Part shown: positions 12,873-24,962 of the stretch, piece after piece
Numbering within the stretch: position 1 is the first letter of the stretch
How the letters are laid out: each line of letters begins with the position of its first letter
Assembly: GCA_026419785.1 (NCBI GenBank)
Contig: JAODTK010004654.1
Span: 1-64,000 of the forward strand
Length of the DNA stretch: 64,000 nt
Direction: 5' to 3'
DNA from: Sclerodactyla briareus
Lineage: Eukaryota > Echinodermata > Holothuroidea > Dendrochirotida > Sclerodactylidae
Notes under the pieces: model-generated
What the model saw: the letters and a program-made list of their open reading frames with translations, nothing else
What the model was told of the DNA's origin: nothing
Database searches by the model: none
Position numbers and translations under genes: made by a program

Positions 12873-13334
12873 GACTTATAAGGCCGAGAATAGGACCCAA
12901 TTTGGTTTCTTACCAGTGGGCAGTTAGGCCCCCCGGTGAACCAAAATGACTGACTGAAGTAATTCGACCTGAATTTCGATTCGTTTTTGTCCTAAGCAGC
13001 ATCATGGAAGTGTACAAGACTCACGTCCCTATCTGCTGCCGATATAGTGATATATCAGACCAAACCGTGGATAGAAGTCATGCCTTCTTCAGGTTTTTTT
13101 TTGTTTTTTCATATGCTTGCATTTCATGTTCAGTGCTGGTATCGCTTACTTTCAATGCTTCTTGGCATGCAATAAACAACTGAACAAAATATTTTGATAA
13201 CAATTGTTCTTCTTACGACACTTATGAACCATTCAGTCATTCAAGTCGCCGGATATTGGAAAAAAAAGCCACAAGTAGGCCGAAACAATAGTGTCTTCTC
13301 TCCCAATTCCGAATCGTCGGCAATTTTTGTCTGA

Positions 13335-13930
13335 ATGCAAGGGAATTTCATATTTCGTTACATCTGCTTTGGAGGAAATCTCAAATTATTTGGGTATCGG
13401 TTTGTAATCACCGAAAAATCTGAACAAGTGAGAAATGGGCAAAAATTACTTTTTACTCAAATGTCATTTCCCTCAAGATCCCATGGGATTTCCTGGATTG
13501 AGAAATGTGTCCAATTTGGAGAGTCAACGTGGTTTCGTGACTGTATGGATTGTGCGAAAATTCGACCATTGGGGGACACCTCAGAGTGGAGATATTTGCG
13601 AAAAAAAACCATAGGAAATCTGCGGACAAGCAAACGCACACACACCACACGAGCGCGCAGCGCGCGCGCAAACACACAAACGGACAACCTTGCGAGTGTA
13701 CCTCATGCTGGACCACCAAAACACCCATGGGCCAACCCACATAGGTACCACCCCACCATTGACAGTTCCCAACCACAGCTATGTTAATAATAGAAACTGT
13801 TCTATGGCAATCATCAACAGTATATACGTGGAATGCGTACAAAATATGACGACAATATCCAATTACGGCCACTCGGGACCGAGAGACAAAAATAGGGCAT
13901 TCGATTAAATTAAAGAGAAAGGAGAGCAAT
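13335..13930 (+). other. Overlapping open frames of unknown significance
   Basis: A 150-codon plus frame (13335-13787) and a 158-codon minus frame (13453-13929) overlap. The stretch contains a short ACAC/GCGC-rich patch (13635-13680), which tends to keep several frames open. No domain is recognised and no second copy exists in the window, so I do not call a gene. Confidence 0.2.
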
Positions 13931-14530
13931 GAAAAAACTGGAGATCATAGCCGGATAATATGGAGGTCTGGTATATACCCAGTTGCTGAACCCTGTTCCA
14001 CAGGGGGGGGGGGGTGGGGCGAGCGGCGACAAGGCCCAGAAAAAGAAGAGTTCGAAATCCCCAATGCATCTTGCAAAATAGGACCAAAATCATGACACAC
14101 TGACATATTCTCAACTCGGGTCGAATTTGGTTGGGGTTTACAAAATGGCAAGTTCTGTTGCGAACGACATTCTTCCAGTTCGCAGTAGAATACGGAAGAA
14201 AGATGGGAAGGGGAATACGAAGGTATCAATGTCATAGGTGTCATAGTCATTGTAGCCCATATGTTTCCGAGAATATGGAGATTAGGGGTAGCACCGTATC
14301 TTGGGGTTTCTGTACTATTCGTTAAGATTATAAGATTGTAATGAGATACCATACCCCATCTCACATACTGTTATATCTATTAGGTGAAATGGGAAAAGAC
14401 TACATATCTCATTCGGCCCTCGGGACCGATGAGATACAAACTAGGGCCACCAGAACTTCGATAGAATCTAAAGAGGAAGGAAGAGTAATGACAACATAGA
14501 TCATAGCGATAACCTGGGAGTTGTTCTACT
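13860..14530. repeat. Local direct repeat flanking exon X copy 2
   Basis: The block at 13865-13960 (CACTCGGGACCGAGAGACAAA...GGAGAGCAATGA...GATCATAGCCG) recurs at about 14412-14510 (CCCTCGGGACCGATGAGATAC...GAAGAGTAATGA...GATCATAGCG), same strand, about 550 bp apart. It brackets the exon-X-like segment between them. Similarity is obvious but imperfect, with indels. Confidence 0.6.
13945..14364 (-). other. 'Exon X' copy 2: 139-codon cysteine-rich frame, function unknown
   Basis: The longest exon-X frame. From about 14190 downwards it reads SVFYCELEECRSQQN, then LPFCKPQPNSTRVEN, then MSVCHDFGPILQDALGIS, with several cysteines and N-x-S/T sites, as an extracellular protein would have. It aligns to 43562-43765 (SVFYCDFGIF...) and 8369-8620. 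The end, GSATG followed by GTATATACC, matches the splice-donor position of copy 1. A G(12) tract inside it (14005-14016) is probably mis-sized. I recognise no named domain. Confidence 0.35.
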
Positions 14531-14534
14531 TACC

Positions 14535-14865
14535 CCAGTGGTGCTAGGGCGATACCCGGACAATAACCCCAGGGGACAATAACCCCTCGGAACAATACCC
14601 ACGAGGACAGCAAACCCTGGAATACCTCGGACATGACCCTTGGACAATACTTCCCGGACAATTACCCCTAGGACAAATACAACCGCGGGACAATACCACC
14701 CAGACAATCACCCCCCTGACAATATCCCCGAGGACAAATTCCCCCGGACAATTATCCCCCGGACAATCACCACCCGGGCAAATACCACCGAGGTCAAATA
14801 CCCCCCGGGACATATATCAAACGGCATTTACCCCCAGGACACATACCTCCAAAGTCAAGGACTAG
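14535..14865. repeat. 15-bp minisatellite, GGACAATAnCCCC (C-rich on +)
   Basis: About 20 imperfect units of consensus GGACAATAYCCCCC, with variants such as GGACAAATACCACC. Frames through it translate as repetitive Pro/Asn/Thr or Gly/Val/Cys peptides and should not be annotated as genes. The same unit in reverse complement forms the arrays at 23870 and 27060. Confidence 0.9.
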
Positions 14866-14869
14866 GAAT

Positions 14870-17330
14870 AACTATCTTAGAGACTATCATCGGGACAACT
14901 ACTCCGGACGCATACCCTGAAAAGAATGCCAAGATAATGGAAATGAACGGTTTTGGAAAAAGCGTTTTTGGAACCGAAATTCAGGAGTGATCTGCACGAC
15001 GACTCGGAGATCAGTCGAGGTTGGGCTACATTCGACGCGCGAGTCACATGGTCACCGTGAACAGCCGGAGCCGTGCCGCGCGACGGTGATGATCAATGTT
15101 TCTTGATGTACTTACCAGACCAACAAATAAATTGCTACATTTCCTCTCTACAGATCCATACCAGCTAATAATTACAACAATATCCTCAGGATCAGTGATT
15201 TATTCATCTCTGAGATTTTGCTGTTTTTCAAACCGAGGCGTGCTGTGACCATAAAGTCGAAATAATTTCAACATATTGTAAGTTATACTTTATTATTAAA
15301 TTAGTGTTTTGTGTGGAATCGAGCTTGCTTACATGTGAAAGAAAAGGGGAGATTAATGGATCCATGTGAGGACCTGTAATTTGGAGGCTGCAATTTGCAT
15401 TTTACTAGTGCATGTGTATAGGCGGCGGGCTGAAAAACGTATGGTTAAATCGGTTTCATAATGTTCAGGGGGAGCATGTGCGTCAACAAGTGGGGAGACG
15501 GGGGGGGCATGTCAATGTCCCCCTACTTTTGGACAATGCCTCCTATTGACTGAAAGTAAAATTTTGAAAATGTGGGACATAACCCCACCAACAAACACAC
15601 ACACTTTTGAGAGGGTCGGGTGACGCTATGGGATGGGAAGGGCGTAGCATTACTCTGTTTCTGACAAGATGTTCGACGATATGGCTGCATAGTTGTGAAT
15701 AATAATTTGATTGTGAAGAATCAGCGAACATTTCCTCTTACTACTTGGGCACATCAGCGAAGTATGCGGGATTTATCAACGGGGGCGCGTTGTCACTATC
15801 ATACAGAGGTGCGCCACCTAGGTTAGACCGGAACAATCAAGAACATTTTTGGGTTTAACACTTCCTAGATCGCCGGAAATGGACCCTCGGAGGGACTGAG
15901 ATGAACAGTTCATACTCACACTATCTGGCTTAGAAAACAAACAAAAAAATGATCTTTGAACTCTTAATGGAATATATGAATCTAAATGTGCAGGTTGGGT
16001 TTTCCTTCTCTAATAATATTTACACATATACAAACAACGCCATACGAGTGACATATGATCCTAGGCCCGTCAGCCCAAAAAGTGTATGCCCGAAACTGAA
16101 CAAACTCACCTCAGGGTCACTGATAAGATTACACGGCGTATATTATAGAAAAAAGGAAAAAGGAAGTGACAATTCGGTTAAGTTTGAATAACTGATCGTG
16201 TTAGTGTAGTGGACATGTGCTTTTATCTCTAAACGTACCATTTATAAGGCTGATCGAGATCATTGATGCACAATTTAATACCGGCCTTTCCTCTGAAGCC
16301 GATGAACTGCGCTTCACAATACATGAAAAAACACGAACCATCGCCTGGCACATAATGCTGATCTCCATGCTCAGGAGCCAGTGACACTTGTTCGAACGCC
16401 CCAACCCATGCAGTGATATCTGAGCGCGTTCATACTTGGCAGCTTGCTGGGACGGGGGGGAGGGTGGGCTGGCAGAAAGGTTTGCTACTGAGGGTTTCAG
16501 CCCTTTTTTTGTCGGTCTTTATGACAGTATTGTATGCACGGACCAGGGGACGATTATCCTTTTTGCAATTTCTTATCTAGCGGAAGCGCCACCATTAGGT
16601 GGCGCGGATTTTTAGCTTTTTATACTTTAGATCGCCGGAAATGGCATCTGCCGTGCCTAATTGCACACATATTGATGTGCGATGTTAGTAAGAAAGTAGT
16701 GGAAGAGTTGGCACTGCAGGAGTAGGCAGATAAATATAGCAAAACACATCATTACTATTGATTGCGACGTGAACAATATGGATTAAATGTACCACACCCG
16801 TTGTGAAATGTGGGAGAATATTTTTAGCAGGGTACCTAAGCGGAGCACAAGCATTGCTGGCACGAAATCGTTGAGAAGTTTCGAGAAAATAGGTCACTCA
16901 AATTGCAGAAGGAAAGGGTACTTTTGGTACTTACTCAGTTAGCGTAGCTTAGTTTTCAGTGAAGGGCGGAGAGGAGTGGGGGGGGGGGCGTCGTAAAACG
17001 TGATTTTTTTTGGTGGCGGGGGTGGCCATCAGCAGTGATGACTTTCTTGAGCCGAGCGCCAACACGTGTGTGCGCGCAACATAATATACACAAATGTTCG
17101 TGCCAGAAAAGGCACTGCCCACTGCCGTGCCTTTTGGAAGTAAAGCATAATAAAACCCCCTAACATGTACAATATTTTTTTCGTTTATTCCGGGAATTAT
17201 CCGAAAGTTCAGTTGATAGGTTCTGGATACAATAACTTCTTTCACCCTATCTAGTTTAGCATTACAAAGAATCCATGGAGATACTCGTTAATAATCCGCT
17301 ATTGTTGAACTAGATGATAATGGTGGAACC
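14870..17330. other. Region with no supported gene
   Basis: Short frames only; T/G homopolymers. A repeated phrase, 'TAGATCGCCGGAAATGG', occurs at about 15867 and 16630, suggesting a small dispersed repeat. The 5' part of the retrotransposon ending at 18990 would be expected here, but I could not recognise an endonuclease domain. Confidence 0.45.
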
Positions 17331-17339
17331 CAACGTGGA

Positions 17340-18990
17340 TATGAAAATCATATGTTGTAACGTATGTTTAATGAGTATTTCGTTAACATTGGATCTGAGT
17401 TGTCTTCAACATCCCTCATGTGCCTGAGCCTTTTACCATAACTATATTGGCCTAACCCTAATGTGCATTGCTTTTAATGAGTCCCACCGATGAGCAAGAA
17501 GTAATACATGTATCAACAAACTAAGGGATGCAGCCTGGTTATCCGATAGTCATTGTAAGGTGGTGGAAAATCTGTTAGTCACCTTATTTGCTGTTCCAAT
17601 TATGTCATTATTATTATCTCTTTTGCAACTGGGAACGTACCTAATGCACTTAAAATTGCTCGTTTTATTACATTTACAGAATAAGAAAAAAAACCAGAAG
17701 ACATATAGACCTATCTCAGTATCCCCGCTGTTTTCTCAAGTTTATGAGAAGTTAGCATATAGTCGTTTGTAAATTTGGCATCCTAATAGTATCTTGAAAA
17801 TCAATTGGGTTTCTGCCCTAAAAGATCCACTATCCACAGCTGGTTAACTTGATTCACGGACATCTCGAATTCATCTGATAACCGTCAACTTTCATGGGTA
17901 TCGTTCTCGATCTGCTCGAAGCTTTCGATATCTCGACCAAATAAATTTCGTTATAAGCTAATCTTATGGGATTGAGGGGTCGTTGAAAGTGTTTGGTGAT
18001 TATCTTTCTAATAGAAAAGTTTGTACAAATTCCAGCTGTCACTCAACCATGAGCTTCATCACAATTGTGTGACAAAGGGATCCATGGGGCCTTTGTTATC
18101 GTATTTTGATAAGATTGCCTTTTCTTTAAGTAATAAGTTAAAGTTCAATTTATATGCAGACGATAGGAATATTTCTATATAATGAGATCCGACTTACATA
18201 GTGAAGATATTACTAATGAGGGAAAAAATGATTTTTGTTACCAACGGTTTATGGCTAAATAAGTTACACTTGAACGCTTGTCAAAAAACAAAAAAAAAAA
18301 AAAGGGGGTTTACAGCATTTTTGCATCCAGTCCAGAAAACTGGGATCCCAACCTTGGCTGGCATCCTTATCAATAATGTCCTATTCCATTGTAAGACAAC
18401 AATTTTCTAGGAGTCACATTGATTGTAACTTATTGGTCGTCGCATGTAATTAATACATGTATAAAGTTGCAAAAGGTGCTGGTACAATTTTTAAACGGCC
18501 CCAAAAGACATAGTCCCCAAAAAGGAAAAGGTACTCTTAACTATCGATATAGTCGTATTATTCCGTATCTCGTATTGTGTTCCTTGTGGCTATGCTGCTG
18601 CTGATGTTCTGTAAGCAATCTTAAATACCGTCAAGAAAAGCATTGTTCGCTCTATGCCAATGTGCCCTATGTAGCCATCTGCACCTTTTTTTAAGAAATT
18701 CACTATTTTGAAATTTGATGATATCGTGAAATACCAGACATCGATTTTTAGTTCCATGTACTAATGGCTCATTGCCACTCAGTTTCAACACTCTTCTCTA
18801 GAAATAACCCTTACTTTAATACTAGAAACAAAAACACTCGATTATATAAAGTCCTTAATGCAGATTGCAGGTCACAAGAGGGAATATTCGTTTATAACGG
18901 GACCACCCGCATGGAATAATCTCCCGCGGATCTTAGAAAACATCCGTCATTACCAAGCTGCAAAACGAAAGTTAAGCAAACACCTTCTTC
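17340..18990 (+). mobile_element. Non-LTR retrotransposon (LINE) reverse-transcriptase remnant
   Basis: Plus-strand RT homology spread over three frames by indels. In order: FNEYFVNIGSELSS at about 17366; LTPTDE-like and VIHV.NKLRDA at about 17480-17530; TYRPISVSPLFSQVYEKL at 17698-17752; QFGF.PKRSTIHSW at about 17800; YGI.GSLKVFGDYLSNRKVC at 17957-18020; KGSMGPLL at about 18075; LYADD, the RT catalytic box, at about 18152; NKLHLNACQK at about 18255; IPTLAGILINNV at about 18345; and a C-terminal NTRNKNTRLYKVLNADC then NGTT.WNNLP at 18815-18925. The motif order is that of CR1/Jockey/RTE-type RTs. Frameshifts and stops mean it is not functional as written. An A(14) run near 18290 lies inside it. 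No upstream endonuclease or 3' tail was identified. Confidence 0.9.
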
Positions 18991-19020
18991 CCCCAGCAAC
19001 GTAACGTCTGTATGCTTCTC

Positions 19021-19075
19021 TGGGTGGGGGGGGGGGGGGGGGGCTTTGAAGCCGGGAGGGGGGGGGGGGAGTATT
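19021..19075. repeat. Poly-G tract
   Basis: Two G runs (about 18 and 11) separated by CTTTGAAGCCGGGA, just past the 3' end of the LINE remnant. This is low-complexity sequence whose length is likely unreliable. Confidence 0.8.
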
Positions 19076-19079
19076 GGTC

Positions 19080-20690
19080 ACTGTGGTGTAAGTTTTGTTG
19101 TCTCTGTATGATGAATACTGTAAGGGGTCTGTGTGAAACAAGCTTTGAGTTAGCTTCTGCAGAACCACCCACCACACTGTCGTTATGTCACTGCTTTTGT
19201 ATTCATTCATTCACAGTCTTTTCTATGGTTGAAATAAGGTTGATCGTGAAAAAAATAACCAGGGTTCCCAATGATGGGTTTCGGATGGGCCAGATTTCCT
19301 GCGCTCGAATTTTAAAGTAAAGGTTCTCGTTGGTCAGAAATCATTCAAAAGTGGAACCTGAATTTAAATGAAAAAAACATCATATAACCAACAGTATGTC
19401 CATACAATATCTCTTATGAAGCTGAGCGGCACCATGGTTGCCGCGAAGCTTAGTGATACGTCAAGTCACGTTATGGATGCTCGGTAGCCCAGATGGACAG
19501 TTGTCAGGTAAATAAATGAAAAAAAAAAATTTAAAAAATCTTAGCCATGTATGTTCAAACGGTTCATACTATTAATGGAAGTGGACCTTACGTTGCCGCG
19601 CATAGTAGCAAATTTCGACTTAGGTCTTTCAAATTGCAATGGTGATCGCCCGAAAGCCTATTTCGTAATATCTAAAATATTAACTCTGGAATCTCAACTT
19701 AGTCTTCTCGAGGTTCTTGCGATTCGAGCTATCCGAGCAGAGCGCACTGTGGTTGCCGGCGCGTATCAAATCAGTGGCCATTACCCAATAATAATCCGAA
19801 TCAACCTTTACAATTAGAATGAATTCCACCTGGCTCCTAGGTTCATGCGAATTTGGGCCTTCCATTGCGAAGCTGCATAATTAGTTTCTGCGCAGCGTAG
19901 CGATTCTATTAATGGTGATATTTACAGCATGGACCAATGGTGAGTGCCAGATGATGATTTTTTGTTGTAAAAAAAAGAGCGTACAAATGAGTGAGTTTAC
20001 CCAAACGTTTATATGCCAATTTTTCAATTGCAGGTTCGTAGACGCCAAATGTTGAGGGCCCGCTGCCATTTTCATATAATAAATTAAAATAACTTAACAT
20101 AATTTGTTTTTTGCAGTTCATGCGATTGCTGATGCGAATCGATAAGGATGTTATCAGTCTGGGAGCATATAGTACGACCGCGCCTGATAAAGGGTTCCGA
20201 GTTGGGTTAAACGGGGTGTAACGTTTGTACTATTTTAGTGATTTGAGGCGCGGTTGGCGCATTAATGAGAAGCAGATTATGGTACAAGCTTTCGGACGAG
20301 GGATGTCAAAAATCAATTATGGAAAATTGAATTAACTCACGCCCTCATAGCGGGTATGTGGCGGATACAACTACAACTCCATTCAATAACTCCATTACTT
20401 CATCATTAAAACCCCATTAGCGACATCATGTAATTTTCAGCTGCGGGTAAGCCAGCTCTACAAGGTCATAATGTCTCAGCCGTCCGTCGAGTCGTTCGTT
20501 CGTACAGTCCAATCGTGTCGTCAACATTCACTAATACCTGAGCGTACATGCGATCAGGTTAAAACTCGGTAGTGCTGAAGCATCCACTGGCTTGAAATTT
20601 TGGGGAGTAATTTCTAGCGTAAATCCAGTAGTCCCCAATTATTTTTCGACAGGTTGCAATCTCGGTGCTAACAACGCTCAGTCATAAGAA
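19080..20690. other. Region with no supported gene
   Basis: Only short frames (88 codons at most, 19551-19817 plus) and no recognisable motif. Confidence 0.45.
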
Positions 20691-20704
20691 TGTCCTTTTA
20701 TATG

Positions 20705-20865
20705 CGGGCTCGGGAACTTCGGTCTCCGGGGGAACCTTCACAATTTCCGTCTCGGGACTTCGGTCTCTCGGATCGTTTTTAAATTTCGGTCTCATGACTT
20801 TCGGTCTCGTGGACCTTTTTTCTTTTAATTCGATCTCGTGAACCTTCGGTCTCGTGACCTTCGTT
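20705..20865. repeat. Short tandem repeat, CTTCGGTCTCGTGAC
   Basis: About 8-9 imperfect copies of a unit close to ACCTTCGGTCTCGTG, spaced about 15-20 bases, with variants such as ACTTCGGTCTCCGGG and AATTTCGGTCTCATG. No coding meaning is seen. Confidence 0.8.
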
Positions 20866-20869
20866 ATAT

Positions 20870-23690
20870 GGGAGTGCTAACCGTTGCTAATCATCTGGGT
20901 ACATCTTGCGAAACTGACAATTTTTCAACATTTTCCAAACTGAATTCGAACATTATAGATGTTACACATCAGGCATGCAGGTTGCCATTCCCGGCAATAA
21001 AGGGAAGTCAACTTAGCTGTACGCTGTGCTATTCGAAACGGATCGACGCCGCTGATTGACGCTATTATTTCGTCGACATAGTCCCTATCTCGATCAGTGA
21101 TCTAAAGTCAATTGTAAGATAGTGCGTAATTTAGCCTACATCGTTGTCATATGTATCAGCATATCCTGTTTAGGTTCCCGTCATTTCTATTGTTATGGTG
21201 TGCGTGTGTCGGCTGTTGTGCGTCGTGCGTTCATTTTTGAATGGTTCAGTAGTGTTGTATTGGTGCGTCATAAGGGATTTCCTCTCTATGTTGCTGCGGC
21301 GGAGCGTTTGTGTGTGGTGTTTGGTTCCGATGTGTGCGTGTGCGTGTTTTCTTATTATTAAGTAAAGTGTTTGATTGCGAGATGAGATTGTTTCACATAT
21401 TCTATCATCCTTTGGTCGTCTATCTGGTAAATTCTCGGTCAGTCTTCCTTCAGATCCCCGTATCTTTAGGAAGCGATAATCGCTAGCTCGCCCGAATAGT
21501 CAGGTTATATTGCCCAATTTCGCGTCGATATAGCTTCGCTTATATCCAGGCCCCTCAAATTTACTAATTATGAAGTTGTAATCAATCATCCGATGAAAAT
21601 ACCCAAGAGTGGTAAACACTCATGAACCTATGGTGCACTCCACCGTAAAGAACTTGCAGAGATGACAAAAATCAGAAATCGGGAACGGAAAACGGGATAT
21701 CGGAGCTAAATTACTATTGGCAAAATACAGGAAAGCAATAACAAAAGGACGGATCGAACTACACTCGGGGCGGCGGTAGGGATTTTTTTTTTTTGGGGGG
21801 GGTATGTCATGTGATGAATCGGGGAGGGGTATAAGGGGAATTCTTTTTTTCAAGAATAACTTTGATAGATGCAAAATGATATATCTCTCAAGTATTTCAA
21901 TCCCATGCATGCCAAAAAAGTGCTACTGTTCAGAATTTCGTATTTTTTTTTCAACAGTTCACCAAATATTTTCATAATAGATATCAGGGCGTGACGCATG
22001 CCTTGATTGTAATGTCCGAAACTTCTGTAAATCCGTAATGATGCTTAACGAATAACATGGGGGGTCGGACTAATGTTCAAAATATTGTAACCGATAAAAC
22101 GTGAAGTATACAACACGGGCAGCTGGATCTCAATTTCATATTTCACAAGAACAATTTGTAAGCCTTCTTTCAATTATCAGAATAACTGACAACGAAACCA
22201 TTACTACCACTGTGACATCTAGCACTGAACATAGTTTTGCTAATTGAGGCTGCGATCGCACCTGCTGCTGAATTAGCAATGATATTGGAAGTCAAAACTT
22301 TTGAAAAATATTTCTCCATTGCCATCAAAGCTAAGCTGACCCATGGCATTTTCTCAGTTTAGGTTTTCAGTTTTCCAAACACAGAAAACGAATCGTCTCT
22401 GCGAAGCGGGAAGATATGGGAAGGTGTCAAATAACAATCCGTAAGAGGATGTGCCAAGGCTAGCGGAAACATATCTCGCGATCGTTCAGCATGGAGAATT
22501 GCTCAGTTCATCTGCTAATTGTTAGGGGATGCCTTCGGGCGTGTGTAGTGCTTTGTTCTAGTCAGTTGGTCAGAGATGCCTCTGGGAGGAAAAGAAAAGA
22601 TTTGTTTCTTTGATCTGCGGGTAATGGACAGTCAGACGATCACACGCGTTCCTAAAGGCCTTCTTAATTCTGTATTACACAGTGGTCTCCGCGGGTAATT
22701 GGATGCCCAAGCTGTCTTGGGAAACTCAACATCAAAGTCATTGACGATATAGAGAGGTCGTGCTTGAAAACACCGTTCTTTATATTGTTGACCGGTCAAC
22801 AGGAGGTAGTAGGAATTATTCAACTTATAGTAGTCTCTGCGTTACGAGAATAACATTTGCGTATCTCCACCGAATTGATTGGTAAACGTCTTCTACGCGG
22901 CAAACGCATAGAGATTTGGGAGGAAGAAGAGCGAGTGAGACAGTTCGAATTTTAATGAGTTATTGTTCTTAACTGTACACGCTGAAAAATAAGGGACAAA
23001 TTCGCCTCGGACACTTTCCACAAATGGGCTTTTTCGGGGCACTAGTAAATTGTTATCCCACAGGCATAAACTTAGGTTCACGTGAAGGCGAGTTTAATCC
23101 CGCCTAATCGAAGTAATTGAAGTGTTCAGTGACTGAAAACAGTCAAGATTTGATTAGATAGGAGTAGGGATGGATTGGTTTCAGAATATGAAAGATCAAC
23201 TGAATAGCAGGGAATGGAAGGACGTGTATGGGCCTTCAACAATACAAATCCTTCATTGAAAAGTTTATTGGGAAAGTGGGGGGGGGGGGCAATAACCCGT
23301 TGCCCCCTTGGCCAGCCGCCCAGATTACGCACATCAAAACAGGCGTGATCATTATGTGAGTGATCCAGCGTGGATACCTCGCTGTGGAATGATGAAGGAC
23401 GACGTCAGGATTCCGCCGGGTTTCCCCCGGAAAACTGATCTAGGCCAGGGCGGACACTGCGTTGTTGAAAGTCGTGCGGTTGGGGCATAGGGTCCATATA
23501 TTTCCCCGTAATGGCTTTGGACTCTGACCATTGACTGTGCCTGAGAATGCGGGTAGATGCGCTCGCTGTTCTACCATCAGAGAAGGTGGAATATATTCGA
23601 ATATATAGGACCTTATATGCCATAACATAACAGTAAATAAAACGACAGGGGTATTGTTATTCCCGACAATCAAGAAAACTAGTCTTTAGT
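20870..23690. other. Region with no supported gene
   Basis: Short frames only. An approximate tRNA-like patch (minus, about 23535-23585, GATGGTAGAACAGCGAGCGC) resembles the A-box half of a tRNA-derived SINE, but the B box is poor. T/G run near 21783. Confidence 0.4.
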
Positions 23691-23869
23691 CCAAAAGTTC
23701 ATGTCCTTAGCGCGAACCGTAGTTGTCGCTACACTTCGATAGGTCAACATTTTTACTTAATTGCCTTACCCGGATCAATCGATTGGTCGGCAATGAGTGG
23801 TGGCCAATGCAACACCGATTACCAAGGATCTAGACACCACCCCAGTGTGCTAGTGTGGTAGTTATACCG

Positions 23870-24215
23870 GGGGTATTCCGTCTCGAGGGTATTGATCCGG
23901 GGGGTAACTATCCGGTTGGTAGTTGTCCTCGGGGGCGATGTCTTCGGGGGTGATGTACGAGGGGTAATTGTCTGGGGTTGTTGCCTGGGGGGGGGTTTGG
24001 GGTATTTGTCTTCGGGTGATTGTCCGGGGGGTAATGGTCTGGGAGGGTTGTTGCTGGGGGGTTTTGTCTTTAGGGGGTGATAGTCCCGGAGTGGCGTACG
24101 TTCGCGGTGGGATTTGTTCAGGAGGTATTGTCGGTTTGGGACGTATCCGGTCCGGTATTTTCCGAGGGTAGACGTCCGGGGGGTAGGTGTCCGGGGGGTA
24201 GTTGCCCCGTCCCGA
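23870..24215. repeat. 15-bp minisatellite in R1 (G-rich on +)
   Basis: About 22 imperfect units of GGGGGTAATTGTCCG, the reverse complement of the unit at 14535-14865. The G-rich strand has runs of 4-9 G spaced 8-11 bases, a pattern compatible with G-quadruplexes. Long frames in it (for example 118 codons on minus) are repeat artefacts. Confidence 0.9.
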
Positions 24216-24400
24216 CATAGTAGCTGAACCTTGTTTCAGCGAAAGGCACTCTACTATTTAGTTTAAAGTAGACGCTGTTCACAGGGTCAGTCCGGACTTT
24301 TCCTTCAACCGTTGGTGGCAGCTTATATTGCAGTGCACCATAAATCCTATCTGATGTTCCCATGACGGTTGTTGCTCTCATTCACCATGTACTAGTATCA
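24215..24400 (-). other. 'Exon X' copy 3 with extended frame, function unknown
   Basis: A minus-strand frame, open from 24381, reads GTSDRIYGALQYKLPPTVEG, then FKLNSRVPFAETRFSYYVG, before entering the minisatellite. The final CGAAACAAGGTTCAGCTAC block matches the ends of exon X at 8.4 and 14.0 kb. It is repeated with indels at 27485-27650. No domain is recognised. It may be the last bases of an exon followed by a minisatellite-filled intron. Confidence 0.35.
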
Positions 24401-24653
24401 AATATATCTGCACAATTTTAGCAGGCGCTCAAGAATTTAATGTTTATCTGCATTCATGTATTACTGCAAATAATGAACAATTCCGGCGTCCCAAATCATA
24501 CATGCATCCACAGACGAGTCCATGTGGAGGCGGAAGAGATGCGTGAGCGTTATCGTTGACGCCTTCGCCTGCAAGGAGTCCAGGGTGTGATTTACACAAA
24601 CATGCATCGAGTCTTGCCAGAAGTGGATGATTTTCACCTCTGATGGCCAGTCC

Positions 24654-24962
24654 TTAGTTCTGTTGGCGGACAGGAAATGGTATGTTCAGGCGGAATATTT
24701 CGGATAACGCAACTACAGCGAACAAATTCTCCCGGTTCTGGTAATAATTATTCTTATAGTTAAATACCTGATTGTGTTTCTGATTGTATTCTTCTGAAAC
24801 GAGTACTTGGTCAATGTTGGTTTCATACGCTACTTCTTTGTCTCTCCGATGTCCATGAAACTCCCGGAGTAAGATCAATGGGGTTAATCGTCCTGTATAA
24901 GACCTATTGTCGCAACTGTAAAAACCAAAGATAGATAAACGAGAACCTACTTCTGCGCGCAA
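24654..24962 (-). other. 102-codon frame in R1, function unknown
   Basis: Preceded by a TTTTTACAG acceptor-like site (about 24915), then CDNRSYTGRLTPLILL, later YETNIDQVLVSEEYNQKHNQ. The second copy in R2 (27935-28260) is broken by many indels. It could be an exon of a minus-strand gene carried by the 3.2-kb unit; no family is recognised. Confidence 0.25.

Noticed and set aside
13335-13929. The longest frames of the window (150 and 158 codons on opposite strands)
   Set aside because: They overlap each other, cross an ACAC/GCGC-rich patch, show no domain, and have no duplicate or splice context.
14501-14990. Long frames (68-116 codons) with repetitive Gly/Val/Cys or Pro/Asn/Thr peptides
   Set aside because: They are translations of the 15-bp minisatellite; the 15-bp period is a multiple of three, so all frames stay open. 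The same applies to 23862-24218 and 27060-27475.
23535-23590. tRNA-like segment on the minus strand
   Set aside because: Only the A-box half resembles a tRNA; no usable B box or stems.
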